DNA from: Aphanomyces cochlioides
Lineage: Eukaryota > Oomycota > Saprolegniomycetes > Saprolegniales > Verrucalvaceae
Direction of reading: 5' to 3'
Length of the DNA: 64,000 nucleotides
Assembly (NCBI GenBank): GCA_019828595.1
Contig: JAHQRK010000003.1
Coordinates: forward strand, 744,001-808,000
In this document: piece by piece, positions 40,538-51,768 of the stretch
Layout: every line of letters starts with the position of its first letter
Numbering within the stretch: the stretch's first letter is position 1
Notes under the pieces: model-generated
What the model was told of the DNA's origin: nothing
Database searches by the model: none
Seen by the model: only the letters and a program-made list of their open reading frames with translations
Made by a program: the position numbers and the translations under genes

Positions 40538-41416
40538 CGCAAATCTCTCAAGGATAGGCTCCCAAGTTGGGATGGGACTCTCAACCTGTCCGCACACCGA
40601 CTGCATCTCTGTTATTCTCGTTGTCAATGCATTAAGAACAACATTCCAGCAGCCACACATGGAAATACCTTCTTTAAGGGTGCACCACAGATCAGCGTCG
40701 AGTGTGTCCTGAAGGAATTCAACGCAAGTGTTGCTGAACAATTGTGGCAAAATTAAGCATAAAAATAACTTCAATACAAATTTTCATATAAATTGTCGTG
40801 GTTGGTCGACTTTCTCCAGCATTTTGGACTTGAAGCATGGATCTCTTACAAGATGGATTGCATTGCATTTTTCCGAAAGAATACTTCCAGGGGAAGAAGA
40901 TAGAGCGCTGGACGGATGTCAAATGACCAGCATGATAGAATTCGCGAGATTTTCGAGTGCTTGACACCGTGTCCAGTGCTGGAATTCAGTTGAGTAGAGA
41001 AACATCGACGACAAACAATCCACAGAAAGCTTTTCTTCGACATTTGGATTGTGAGATTCGAGAGCAACATGTTCTGGGTGGTCTTTATCATAGTGATTGC
41101 GGTCCTAATTAGCGTCCGACTCACCAAGCGATGCATCAGAGCAGATAGACGCGAGCGCCATCGACAGCAAGTCCAAACCCCGACTGTGGTTATTGCCGTG
41201 CCTGCTTATGTTCCTTCTCAAAATGTTTCAAGTCAAGTGCCGACAACTACACCATACGAAGCAGTTCCCGTGGCCATACCCACAGCCATTCCAGTTGCAC
41301 GACAAGTCTAGCCGAGTGCTTCAACAAATTATTTGTACCTAAGCGATCTTTCATGCCGTTTTTACAATCGCCAGCTCGTGTCAACAGCTAGATTTTCCCA
41401 CTTTCAAGAAACAAGA
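40538..41416. other. Spacer before Copia 2
   Basis: Apart from the small membrane-tail ORF at 41051-41311, no gene is supported. The frame at 40490-40756 runs into R2 and has no domain. Confidence 0.35.
41051..41311 (+). CDS. Small membrane protein resembling GIN-family C-terminus
   Basis: An 86-codon frame has one membrane helix (FWVVFIIVIAVLISVRL) followed by a basic tail (RCIRADRRERHRQQVQTP), then VVIAVPAYVPSQ and a Pro/Val/Ala-rich end (PYEAVPVAIPTAIPVA). The order FW-helix, Arg/Cys patch, RQQ, T-P-x-VVI-x-V resembles the membrane helix and tail of the GIN-like proteins at 15959 and 23911. It could be the last exon or a truncated relative whose repeats are lost. The region upstream shows no matching repeats, so the link is tentative. 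Confidence 0.35.
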   Translation: MRFESNMFWVVFIIVIAVLISVRLTKRCIRADRRERHRQQVQTPTVVIAVPAYVPSQNVSSQVPTTTPYEAVPVAIPTAIPVARQV

Positions 41417-41610
41417 TGTTGAGACTTCTAGAATGTAATCTCAACTTTCACATTCGAGAAAGGTCTCTTAACTATAAAACAACTTGTATATTGCGTGTTC
41501 CAGAAGACTCCAGAAGACAAACGAAGACAAACGAAGACCACATAATTCACACTAGGCCTAGCTAGCTTTCATGTTAACCATCTAATTCACTTTCCAACTT
41601 CCCTTCTAGA
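41417..41610 (+). repeat. Copia 2, 5' LTR
   Basis: A 194-bp LTR starting TGTTGAGACTTCTAG and ending CCCTTCTAGA. It differs from the 3' LTR (46674-46867) at one base seen (gactccag/gacttcag). The 5-bp duplication caaga flanks the element (41412-41416 and 46868-46872). The primer site ggttacgagccc follows directly. Confidence 0.95.
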
Positions 41611-42195
41611 GGTTACGAGCCCTCTACCGCCGCCGCTGCCGCCACCGTTTGACCTAGCCTCCGACGCTAGATCAACTGCCCGAAGCCCAGCCGTCCCGCC
41701 GCACCCCGTCGCCTTTCCTGCCGCCGTCCCGCGAGCCCGCCGTTGAGCCAAAAGTCGCCGAAGCGTGCGCAGAAGACAAATCAACTTCAGCAGCAGTACA
41801 GATCCCTGCCTGGACTCCTTTTATGAGATCTCGGGTTAGTACACTAAGGAAAGGGCTGTAAGCTGAACGTTGATTGGCTGAACTCCTAGTTGAGTTTGCC
41901 GTATTTTATCAAGCCTTCAAGACACCAAGTCAAGTCACTCAGGACACACATTCCCGGTTTTCGTGACACATATTATCCGGATCCGGAAGGCAAGTCCAGC
42001 GCAAGCGCAAGACATCTCGATCTTTCCCGACGCACCAAGGAATATTCCGGGAACAAGACCATCACTCGTGACCATCACTCACAACTGAAGTCACGACAAG
42101 TCAAGGAAGTTTGGAACAGTCAACAACACAAATATCAAGTTTCGAGGTTTTAACATTTGTTCAAGACAATTTCTTGATTTAATCCTACTTTAACT

Positions 42196-45100
42196 ATGGG
42201 AGTTAAATCATATGTGAACACTTTTGATGGCACCAATTTTGTCCAATGGCATACGCGCGTCATGGCGTATATGGAACTCAAGGACTGTGCTCAAATTTTC
42301 AAGAATCTACCTCGAACTGCAGAAGATTATAACTCCAAGAATATATAAGCGCGAGTAATTATACTTGCTGCCATTGATGACTTACACGCGCGCATGGTAT
42401 ATACCACTGAAGATGCCGTCGAAATGATGAAGATCCTTCGCGACCGTTATGGTAACAAGTCCTTCGTTGGTCATGGACGTCTGATTGACGAAGTTACCCA
42501 CATGCGCATGCGTCACAACGAAACACCTCGCTCTTATTGCGACCGGTTCGACCTTGCTATTAAAGATGCTACCAATGCTGGCATTAAGTTCTCTGACGAA
42601 CAAGTCGTTCATTTCTTCCTTAATCGTTTGGACTCACGATTCAACACGTTCGTGCAACTTCAAAGTCACCTTTTGCAACGCACACCGATTGACGCCTCAA
42701 CGCTTTCGCTCATCACCACGGAACTTCTCCAAACGTATAACCGTGAACAATCGCGTCCAAACAGTCCACCAGCGACTCCAGTCGATGAAGCTGCTCTGTC
42801 CCTTCGTCGTAATCAACGACGCAAACCGCGTCGCAATGGACATGCCCAACCCGACACCAACAACGGAACAGTTTGTGCTTACTGCAACATACCAAATCAC
42901 ACTGAAGAAAACTGTCGTCGGAAGCAACGCTACCAGCGTCAACAGACTTCTTCTCAATCCAACCAACGTCGTGTCCAATTCCAACCATCTTCGACGAACT
43001 CTCTTGCGTCTCAGACTGCCGCAAACACACGTCGCAATGCTCGCTCGTCTGTAAGCATGCTGACGATAGGGCCTCACTATACTCTCAATGCCTTCGAGTC
43101 TCCCGCTTCGTCATCTGCGTGGATCCTTGACTCTGGCGCATCGGATCATTTCTGCAACGATGCTGCATGGTTTGGAGAACTTCAACCATTTGAGGGTACA
43201 GTTCGAGCTGCCAATGGCAGTGACATGCCGATTGCAGGCACCGGTTCTGTCTTACTTGAGATGAACACACCCACCGGTATCATTCCTGTCACTCTCCAAG
43301 ATGTACTGTTCATTCCGAACCTACAGTACAACCTTTTCTCCTTGTCGAGAGTAACTGATCGAGGATTCAACTCTCAGTTCCAGCGTAATGCTTGCTACAT
43401 TACTCGCGAAGAAGTTGTGTATGCTCAAGGCTTCAAACGCGACAACTTGTATTACCTCGACATTGCAAACCCTTTGCCAACTCAGTCGTCTTCCACTCCT
43501 CACGTTGGTTTGTCCTTGTTGACAACTTCCGCTACTCCAACTCCAGCTGACCTTTGGCATGCTCGCCTTCGTCATATTAGTGAGAAGTATACTGCTAAAA
43601 CGTGTCAATACACTGATGGCATTGAGCTTGATGACTACAAACATGCTTTTTGCGAAAGCTGCCTTGCTGGGAAGCAGTCTCGTTTACCCTTCCCCAAGCG
43701 CTCTATCTCCACAACTTCGGAACCGTTTGCTTTGGTACATCCGGACATTTGTGGACCTATGCGTCATCCTGCACTTCGTGATCGATCTCGGTATTTCATC
43801 ACGTTTACCGATGATTATTCGCGTTATGGCTTTGTGTTCTTTCTCAAGAACAAGTCGGATGCTCCCCAATGCTTCAAGGAGTTCACTGCCTATTGCCGCA
43901 CTCAATTCGATCTACCTGTGTGATGTCTCCGTTCCGACAATGGCGGTGAATACTTCTCGACTTTATTCTCCGAGTTCTTACTCGAGAATGGCATCCAACA
44001 CGATGCGACCGTTCCGCATACCCCGCAGCAAAATGGTGTCAGTAAACGCATGAATCGCACTCTCGTCGAATGTGCAAGATCATTGCTTCACTTCTGCAAA
44101 GCACTTTTGCGATTTTGGGCCGAAGCTGTGTCTCATGCAATGTACCTACGGAATCGGACATACTCAGCGTCCACTCCTGGTATGACACCCTTCGAGAAAC
44201 TATGGAAGTCTAAGCCTGATCTTGGTAACCTGCGTATTTTTGGCTGTGAAGCTTATGCGCATGTTGAATCGCATCAACGAACCAAGTTTGCTTCCAAGAC
44301 GATACGTGCCATGTATCTTGGTCACGAGCCTAACGTCAAAGGTTATCGTCTTTACACCTCAAGCCCAGAACGGATCATCGTCAGTCGTAATGTTGTCTTT
44401 AATGAAACCACGAGTTTCTTTACTGAAGAACCGTCGGCTGATGAATCACCCGTCTCTCAACTCATTGATGAGATCGACGATGATGACGAGCTGTCTCTAA
44501 GAGATGAGACTTTAGCACTACCTGCAGCTCCACCAGCTTCTACCATACCCGCTCCAAATGAAGGAACTGCGATCGTTCCAAGACGTTCGACTCGCATCCG
44601 TCGCGGCAATCCTCGCTACAATGTGCCTCCTGTACACGTTCCTCAGTCCACGTTGGCTGAACCTTTAACACCACCGACAAGACCAATACAGAGCACACCT
44701 CCCACACCTTCCATCACTGAAGCTGACACTTCCGAGTCTCGCGTTGAGAACACACCTCCGCAACCACTCGATGACTCCACCACGTCTTCTCGTGTTGAGC
44801 CTGCTCCACAGCAATCACCTGCTGAATCTCCTGTGGACATCCCATTGCCATCCTCACCTTCACAAGGACCAATGTCTCGCACGGACACTCCTGTTGTCAC
44901 TCCTGAGTTTGTTCCCGTCCTGATGCCTCCTCCGGCGTCGACAGACTCGACTTCGTTCGACGAAGATGCGCTTTGTGAACAGTTTGAGTCCTTGGCACTC
45001 AGTTTGTTTCGCCTTCGACCTGAGGCAAACTCTGATGTTGATGAACATCAACTGAGCAAGCAACATCGACTTCTCGTTGCTTTAGCCTTGCAATCAACCG

Positions 45101-46667
45101 GGCTACCTTCGACTATACGTCAAGCCCATGCTTCACCAGAGAAAAATGAATGGATTAAGGCTACTGATGCCGAATACAAGTCATTGATGCAACACAATAC
45201 TTGGACTCTGTGTGAACTTCCACCTGACCGTAAACCCATTGGATGCCGACGGATCTTTACGAAGAAGTACGCTGCTGATGGTACTTTGTCACGCTACAAA
45301 GCACGCGTTGTTGCTCAAGGCTTCATTCAAGTTGCTGGCGTTGACTACACTGAAGTGTTTGCTCCTGTAATCCGCACTTCGAGCATTCGTTTCCTACTTG
45401 CTCTTGCTACGATGAGTTCCATGCATATCTGCCACATGGATGTGCAAACTGCTTTCCTCAACGGAAACCTCCAGGAAACACTCTACATGAAACAACCTCC
45501 GGGATATGTCCAACCTGGCTCAGAACATCTTGTCTGCCGTTTGAACAAGAGCATCTATGGACTTAAACAATCTTCCCGTGAATGGAACTCTGCATTGGAT
45601 TCTTACTTTAAGTCACAACGCTTCACACAACTTAAGTCTGATCCATGCATCTACTTCCGACGTACACCCCAAGGTTTAGTTTTGGTGGGCGTATATGTCG
45701 ACGACCTCATCCTTCTGTCCACACATTCAAACTTAATGGACTCCACGAAGCGTGCCTTATCCGCTCGCTTCACCATGAAGGACATGGGAACCTTAACCTA
45801 CTGCCTCGGAATCGAAGTTAAACGCCTTGAGGATGGTTCCATTCTACTACACCAAAGCCGATACATCTCGGACATACTTGCTAAGCATGGCCTTGCCGAC
45901 TGCAATCCAATTTCAACACCTCAGGACAGCCATACAGCCTCTTTCCGATCGTCTAATTCTACACCCTCGTTGCCATTTCGCAATGTGGTGGGCTGCTCTA
46001 TCTCACGTCGACAACGCGTCCTGATATCGCTTTTACTGTTACATTGCTTTCACGGCACCTCAACAACCCTGAAGAAGAACACCAACACATCGCTAAGCGT
46101 GTACTCCGCTACCTTCAAGGAACGAAAGATTATGGAATGTGCTACACCAAGCAAGACTCCTCCGACTATCTCATTGAGCTATTCGTCGATGCCGACTATG
46201 CCAATGATGCAACCACTCGCAGATCAACCTCGGGTTACTTTCTGTTCATGAACGGGTGTTTGATCTCGTGGAAATCCAAACTGCAAAACATAGTTGCTTT
46301 ATCCACTTCCGAAGCTGAATGCATTTCCATGTCTTATGGACTACAAGAAGCACTATGGCTCAAGTCATTGCTTGAAGAACTCGAGCTTTCTGTCAAACTG
46401 CCCATCATCGTTTATGAAGACAACCAAAGTACAATCAAGATGGCTGAAAACTCAACCCTTCAACAACGAACCAAGCACATCGATGTTCGTCATCACTTCA
46501 TTCGAGACTTAGTCCGCGAGCACATCATCAAGATCGACTATTGCCCCACTAACGAAATGCTTGCTGACATGCTAACCAAAGCATTGCCTCGACCAAAGTT
46601 TCAAGAGCATCTCTCGAAAGTCATGACCCCTCTCTCTCACTACATCGAAGAAGAAAGTTTCAATTAG
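42196..46667 (+). pseudogene. Copia 2 gag-pol polyprotein (two stops, one frameshift)
   Basis: Translation starts MGVKSYVNTFDGTNFVQW at 42196. A TAA at 42346-42348 interrupts gag. The same frame continues through a CCHC knuckle (CAYCNIPNHTEENC), protease (AWILDSGASDHFC), pre-integrase (LWHARLRHISEKY) and integrase (HPDICGPM) to a TGA at 43921-43923 that replaces the Arg codon before CLRSDNGGEY. It then runs through the rest of integrase, a Pro/Ser linker, and RT (HMDVQTAFLNG and VGVYVDDLILLS). A frameshift near 45990 moves the RNase H region (VDADYANDATTRRSTSGYF, VALSTSEAECISMS, LADMLTKALPRPKF) to another frame, ending at 46667. The same protein type as Copia 1 but clearly a distinct lineage. 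Confidence 0.93.
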
Positions 46668-46673
46668 GGGGAA

Positions 46674-46867
46674 TGTTGAGACTTCTAGAATGTAATCTCA
46701 ACTTTCACATTCGAGAAAGGTCTCTTAACTATAAAACAACTTGTATATTGCGTGTTCCAGAAGACTTCAGAAGACAAACGAAGACAAACGAAGACCACAT
46801 AATTCACACTAGGCCTAGCTAGCTTTCATGTTAACCATCTAATTCACTTTCCAACTTCCCTTCTAGA
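46674..46867 (+). repeat. Copia 2, 3' LTR
   Basis: 194 bp, one difference from the 5' LTR; preceded by the purine tract at about 46664-46673 and followed by the target duplication caaga. Confidence 0.95.
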
Positions 46868-47382
46868 CAAGATGGGTGTCTTTGCCTTTGAAACTATGTT
46901 GATGGCTTCATGGAGATGTGTTTAAGGGCTTGATGTGGCTGAAACATGCTGAGCTTTGCCCATCTCCATGCCCTTGAGCATGAGCCATGGTCGCCAGGTT
47001 TGTTGGGATGAGCTTCATACTATTTAAATAGTGTAAGAACTCTATATAGTATGAATATATTGTTGAAAGTACTGTTCTAAGGGCCTGGTCGGTAGGAATT
47101 TTCGTTCCTGCTTTTTGAACAAAAGCAGGAACGACTTCAATCCCATTGGCTAGATTTATTCGTATCCGGTACACGTTTCTGCTTTTTTCTCCTCAACCAG
47201 GCAGTGACGGATTGTCTCTGCCTGGGGAGACTCGTTCCTGCTTCACTTGCCTTTCGACACTTCCAATGGACGACGAAGAACGAGCCACCCACCATGACAC
47301 GAGACCAACCGCCACAGAGGACGAGAGGACGTGCACACACAGCGAATAACTGAACAATTACCATCAACATGTAGTCTCGACA

Positions 47383-48226
47383 ATGAGCAAGGCTAAACGC
47401 CCAAAGAAGACGAAGGTCAAGTCGGCCGACAGGACTGGTCTTTGGTGCGACGATAGCGTCGCAAAATTATTTCAGCTGCGCTATAAGTCTGACTTGGCCT
47501 CTCGGTTTAACTAAAGAACAATGCAGACAAAAAGGTTGCCTACATAATGCTGGCTGCCGAGCTGAGTCTATCGATGACAAAAGAATTTAGTGTTGCCCAA
47601 GTACAAGATAAGGTAGAGCACGGAATCACATGCCCATTGATCTTACTGCATAGTTTCAAAAACTTAAAACGGCGTGGTCGTCTTCAAATCCTACGTTGCT
47701 GACCCCAACTGGCAACCTCCCAAAGCTGCCACCACCGCAACATTTTGACTTAATGATGGAATATTGGGGGTCTAAAGTTGGATATCAAAGAGAAGCATTG
47801 ATGTCGACCGATGATTGTAGTGATGATGATGGTAATGCATTAAACTTTATGTGCTATCTAATTGTAGTCTAAACGTGAAATAGGACATTCTGATAGAAAA
47901 ATAATTTCATGCGACTCGATTAAAGTTGAGAAGAATGAGATTGTCATCGAGAGCGATGAAGATCGCCCCAGAAGCGCAAGAAAAAGAATCAACAAGCCAA
48001 GACAAAGAATAGTAGTGATGCTCTCGAAGCGGGCTTCAATGCCATCAAAGACGGACTTGTATTCTTGGGCTCATCGCTCGCTGCAACAAACGCCCCAGCG
48101 GAACCAAAAACTGGAGCGACAATGGACGATGTCTTGAGCGCGATTACAAAGCAGAACGAAACTTTGACGAAGCTGTTGGATCATTTAGTTGGGGGGACAA
48201 CGAAGGAAAGTAGACAAGAATGTTAA
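47383..48226 (+). pseudogene. Harbinger second protein, Myb/SANT-like (probably shifted)
   Basis: The start MSKAKRPKKTKVKSADRTGL is followed by WCDDSVAKLFQLRYKSDLAS, then, one frame over, DKKVAYIMLAAELSL and, after a likely intron ending at 47648, FQKLKTAWSSSN. This is the Myb/SANT-type DNA-binding module. A Pro-rich middle and a second intron (about 47842-47877) lead to an acidic/basic stretch and a helical end (LEAGFNAIKDGLVFLGSSL and MDDVLSAITKQNETLTKLLD). A TAA after RFN near 47512-47514 with a frame change suggests one indel. This protein normally helps the transposase bind its ends. Confidence 0.7.
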
Positions 48227-48238
48227 TTGCATAATGAA

Positions 48239-49428
48239 TTAATAGACTAGTCGAGCTATTGCATTTCGTTTGTTGCGAGCGGCCTTTCGTAAAAATGGAT
48301 TAGTTTCGGAGTCGTCTTCATCTTCTGGTTGAAAGTAGATGTTGCGATCACGTCGATGACTAGGTATGTCAAACAAATCATCATCAAACTGAATGAACAT
48401 GTTGTGCAGTATGAAGCAGGACATGACGATTGATACTGTTTGATCGAGAGACTTTTCGTTCATGACCGACTTCAGTACTCGGAATCGCTCTTTCAATCGA
48501 CCAAATGCACATTCTACAGACATTCGAGTGCTAGACAGTTTATAATTAAATCTTTTTTGTAGTTTTGAGAGTCTTCCTCCTTCTTCTCGGGGAATAAAAG
48601 GTGTTATCAACCACGGCAACAGCGTATACCCAGCGTCTCCTATGACAAAACAGCCCTGGGGAATAAGGTGTCGAATTCGTCTCCCGAATTTTGAATTTTT
48701 CCATATCTTCCGGTCAGAGTACGAGCCAGGCCGAATATCGACAGACATGAAGAGTAATTTTGAATCGACGACAGCTTGAATGTTGAGGGAGGGGTCGCTG
48801 TTTCTATTATAGAACCCATCAAAATCTTTTGGTCTTTGGATGTCTATAAGAGTTCCATCCACGGCACCCACGACACCAGGAACATGCTGTTTTCTATAGA
48901 AACCAGTTTCAATTTTTCGCCACTCTGAGGTCGTCGAAGGTAGAAATATCCATGTTTTACTTCTTTCACCAAATTGGCCACCAACACAGATATGATGTAG
49001 ATACACCAAGATTTAGAAATGCCGAAGGCTGCTGCAGTTTCTCGGTATCCTCCTTCAGTCCCAAGAAAATACAGATACACAGCAACTTTCTTCTCGAAGG
49101 AATGTCGTCGGGATTCACGAGCAAGCAATGGGACAAGGGGTCGGATCCATTTCACCAGACGAATGAAAGTAGTTTGAGAGCATCTAAGGTTTTCACGAAA
49201 CCATTGTTCATAGTGTCGGTCGTCGAGCATGCAATCAAAGTAACTTGAGTGACTGTTAGTATATTGAACTTCGCGGACACTTGAGAGAGAGGGAGGGAGA
49301 GAGAAGAAACGGCCAAACACACAGAAGACATGGCTATGGCCACCACACCAGCAACTAAAGCATTGTAGGACATGGAAGCGGGTACAAAAAGCAGGGACGT
49401 CAAAGCAGAGACTGTTTGCCGACCACAA
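48239..49428 (-). pseudogene. Harbinger transposase (DDE_Tnp_4) with one frameshift
   Basis: The N-terminal part reads DDRHYEQWFRENLRCSQTTF, then RRHSFEKKVAVYLYFLGTEG and ETAAAFGISKSWCIYIISVL. Near 48945 the frame changes and continues in the second frame with EWRKIETGFYRKQHVPGVVG. The nuclease acids are AVDGTLIDI, FVIGDAGYTLLPWL and the Glu of SVECAFGRLKERFRVL, all present. The end is IARLVY. With one apparent shift and all catalytic residues kept, a recent loss, a very small intron or a sequencing error are all possible. Confidence 0.88.
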
Positions 49429-49724
49429 AATCGATCATTTCCGGATAGATATTATCCGTAAGAAGCGTGAACGACACAAGCAGGAACGAAAAATCCTACC
49501 GACCAGGCCCTAATTTTCATTCATCCAATGTATTGGCGCGATTGGAGATTGATACAAAAAACGAATCCAAATTGGGAAATTTCTAGCGAATCCACAATAT
49601 GTTTTCATTCTTTTTGTTCAGAAATTTCCATCTTTTTTCTTTAAATTATTTAAGAAATGCTTTATTTTTTAGAAGAAATTGGGTCTGCTCCAATCGAAGC
49701 GAGCGACGGAGATTGACCCGAGAG

Positions 49725-51579
49725 ATGGCACTAACCCGCCGAAGAGGATGGCTCTGTGTTTGGACAATTCTGGCTTCTTTGGTGCTTCCATGCTTTGGCT
49801 GGATATCGAGAAACCCTTATCCTGGAGTTATGTATGATCTCTCAGGAGGCGATGTTGATCGATCTCCACCCTACGATCCAGCGTTCGATCTTAGACAAAA
49901 GCACGTGCTCTTCATCTCGTTGGGAATTCGCGGCCATGCGACACCCTTGCTTCGTATTGCTCAAGAAATGGTCAAGCAAGGATGCAATGTCAGTTTTGCA
50001 ACGCATGATTCTGGCAAAGAGTGGGTACGAAGCACCGGAGCTACGTTTGTTTCAGCGGGCGTCTTTCCCATATCTGCCGATGTACTCCGAGACAAGCTCC
50101 AAGCCATTACCCGAGATGCGTCAAATTTCCGTGGCATTCTCAATATGTTCAACGATATTTACATCCCTACTGCCCAGCCCATGTACGAAGCTCTTTTCCC
50201 AATCGTCTCGGCGAACCGTCCCGACCTTGTTGTTGTGGATATTGCTACCCTTGGCGGCCACGATCTTGTGCACAAGTTGCAACTACCATATGTGATCAAC
50301 TCCCCGTCAATCCTATTTGATATTGGTGGCACGCCTTCTTATGTCCCTGCATGGGGCACTGGGTTTTCACTGCACATGAGTCTTTGGAACCGGTGTATGA
50401 ACCTTCTCTTTCCTCGTCTTCTATCCGTTGCACTTACACCTCCCTTCATGCAGGTACATTTTCCATTGTCCATCATGAAGTCAACCTAATCTAGATCAAC
50501 AAAGCTCGTTGGGAACTGCAGTTGACACCCTTTCGATCACAGCACGATCTCTTCAAAGGAGCTCGCATTCTTGTCAACACTGCGTATGGATTGGAGTACC
50601 CAAGACCTCTCTCGCCGCTCGTGGATCTTGTTGGGCCTATGATTCCCCTTGAGAATTTCGCCTCGTCTGAGTCGTCTCAGCTTCCTCATTTGGTTCAGCA
50701 ATGGATGAGCGGTGACGATGGCCTCCATGGAGTGATTTACATTTGCTTTGGCTCGATGTCGTACATCGATGCATGGCAAGCGATGGCCATCGTGGAAGGA
50801 TTGTCGAATCCGAATGATCCTGCTTATCGAGTGCTCTGGACGCTTCCAAATGACCAGCGAGGCGCTTTGCCCCAGACATTGCCGCCAACCTTTCGTATCA
50901 AAGTCATGGGCTCTTCGTTTCCCCATTTACGAGTCTTGGCTCATCCCGCCGTCAAGCTAGGTAGAACTGCATCATTTGGATTTATACTTATTGTTATGTA
51001 GTGATCTCGCATTGCGGCATGGTATCTGCACAAGAAGCTCTCGTGTTTGGCAAGCCTTTATTGTGTCTGCCATTTCTCGTGGACCAGCCGGACGTTGCAG
51101 CGCGTGTAGTTGACGCAGGAGCTGGCCTCATGCTGGACAAGACTCATTTTACAAGCGAAGAAGTGCGACAGAAGGCATTGCTGCTTCTTCGCAACTCAAC
51201 TTTTGCAGCGAATGCCGCAAAAGTTGGCGCCGCATTGCAAAGTGCGGGTGGCATTCGTCGAGCCGTGACAATAATCGAATCGACGCTCAAATATGGCTCA
51301 CACCATCTGGGCACAGTCGATCTCAAATTGCCATGGCACAAAGTCGTCATGCTGGACGTGTGGGCAGTCTATGCCGCCATTTTCTGTCTTGGTGTAGTCG
51401 TGATGCGTATCGTGTGGATTTTCATCGTGCGTGGTGCATTCACCGTCCTCCACGCGTTCTCGTCTATCTATGGCACTCTCCTAGGTCCTGAAAACCTCGC
51501 ACCCCCGCTCTCGTCCACGCTGCCGCCGCAAGGCGTCGAGAAAGAGAGCGAAGCGAGCAGTGCGTCGTATGTCAAGTAG
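49725..51579 (+). CDS. UDP-glycosyltransferase, ER type
   Basis: Three exons (49725-50453, 50495-50960, 51002-51579; introns of 41 nt each) join in frame to 590 residues. The protein has an N-terminal signal/anchor (WLCVWTILASLVLPCFGWIS), a GT-B N-domain with HVLFISLGIRGHATPLLRIA and PDLVVVDIA, and a C-domain with GVIYICFGSMS and the UGT signature over the second splice site (VISHCGMVSAQEALVFGKPL, then PFLVDQPDVAARV). A C-terminal membrane helix (AVYAAIFCLGVVVMRIVWIFIV) and a short tail follow. This is the layout of ER-lumen UGTs that move sugars from UDP-sugars to lipophilic acceptors. Substrate is unknown. The gene starts ~210 bp right of the Harbinger end. Confidence 0.93.
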
Positions 51580-51768
51580 TCGACTATTTTAATATATAAT
51601 GAAACGGTATATAAATTCAGATAGGCTGGCTTTCTAACGGGGAATGAAAAGTTTGAATCTGATTGGCGGAATTTGGACTAGAATTTGATTTTCTGTCTTC
51701 TGATTGGCTGAAATTCAAAGGTCTGGATACACGAAGAAGGGGGTTATTGTTTTTCACAACAGAAGTCG
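51580..51768. promoter_or_regulatory. Promoter of the pogo/CENP-B-like gene with GATTGGC boxes
   Basis: Two GATTGGC boxes (about 51661 and 51703) lie 65-110 bp before the ATG at 51769. No terminal inverted repeat of a transposon is seen here or in the matching 3' flank (53479-53712). Confidence 0.4.

Larger units (their letters stand above)
41417..46867 (+). mobile_element. Ty1/Copia LTR retrotransposon 2, recent insertion
   Basis: A 5451-bp element with nearly identical LTRs, an intact 5-bp target duplication, a primer-binding site after the 5' LTR and a purine tract (attagggggaa) just before the 3' LTR. The internal region carries one gag-pol frame interrupted by two stops and one shift. 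The leader 41611-42195 is GC-rich and has no gene. Confidence 0.95.
47081..49510. mobile_element. PIF/Harbinger DNA transposon with TAA target duplication
   Basis: Terminal inverted repeats gggcctggtcggtaggaatt (from 47081) and the matching aatcctaccgaccaggccc (to 49510) extend for about 33 bp with one mismatch, and TAA flanks both ends (47078-47080, 49511-49513). The 2430-bp element has the two genes typical of autonomous Harbingers, in convergent orientation. Confidence 0.93.

Noticed and set aside
27160..41610. CRISPR-like or satellite arrays
   Set aside because: Repeats here are inverted, dispersed or degenerate; none has constant repeats with unique equal-length spacers, and the gene content is eukaryotic.
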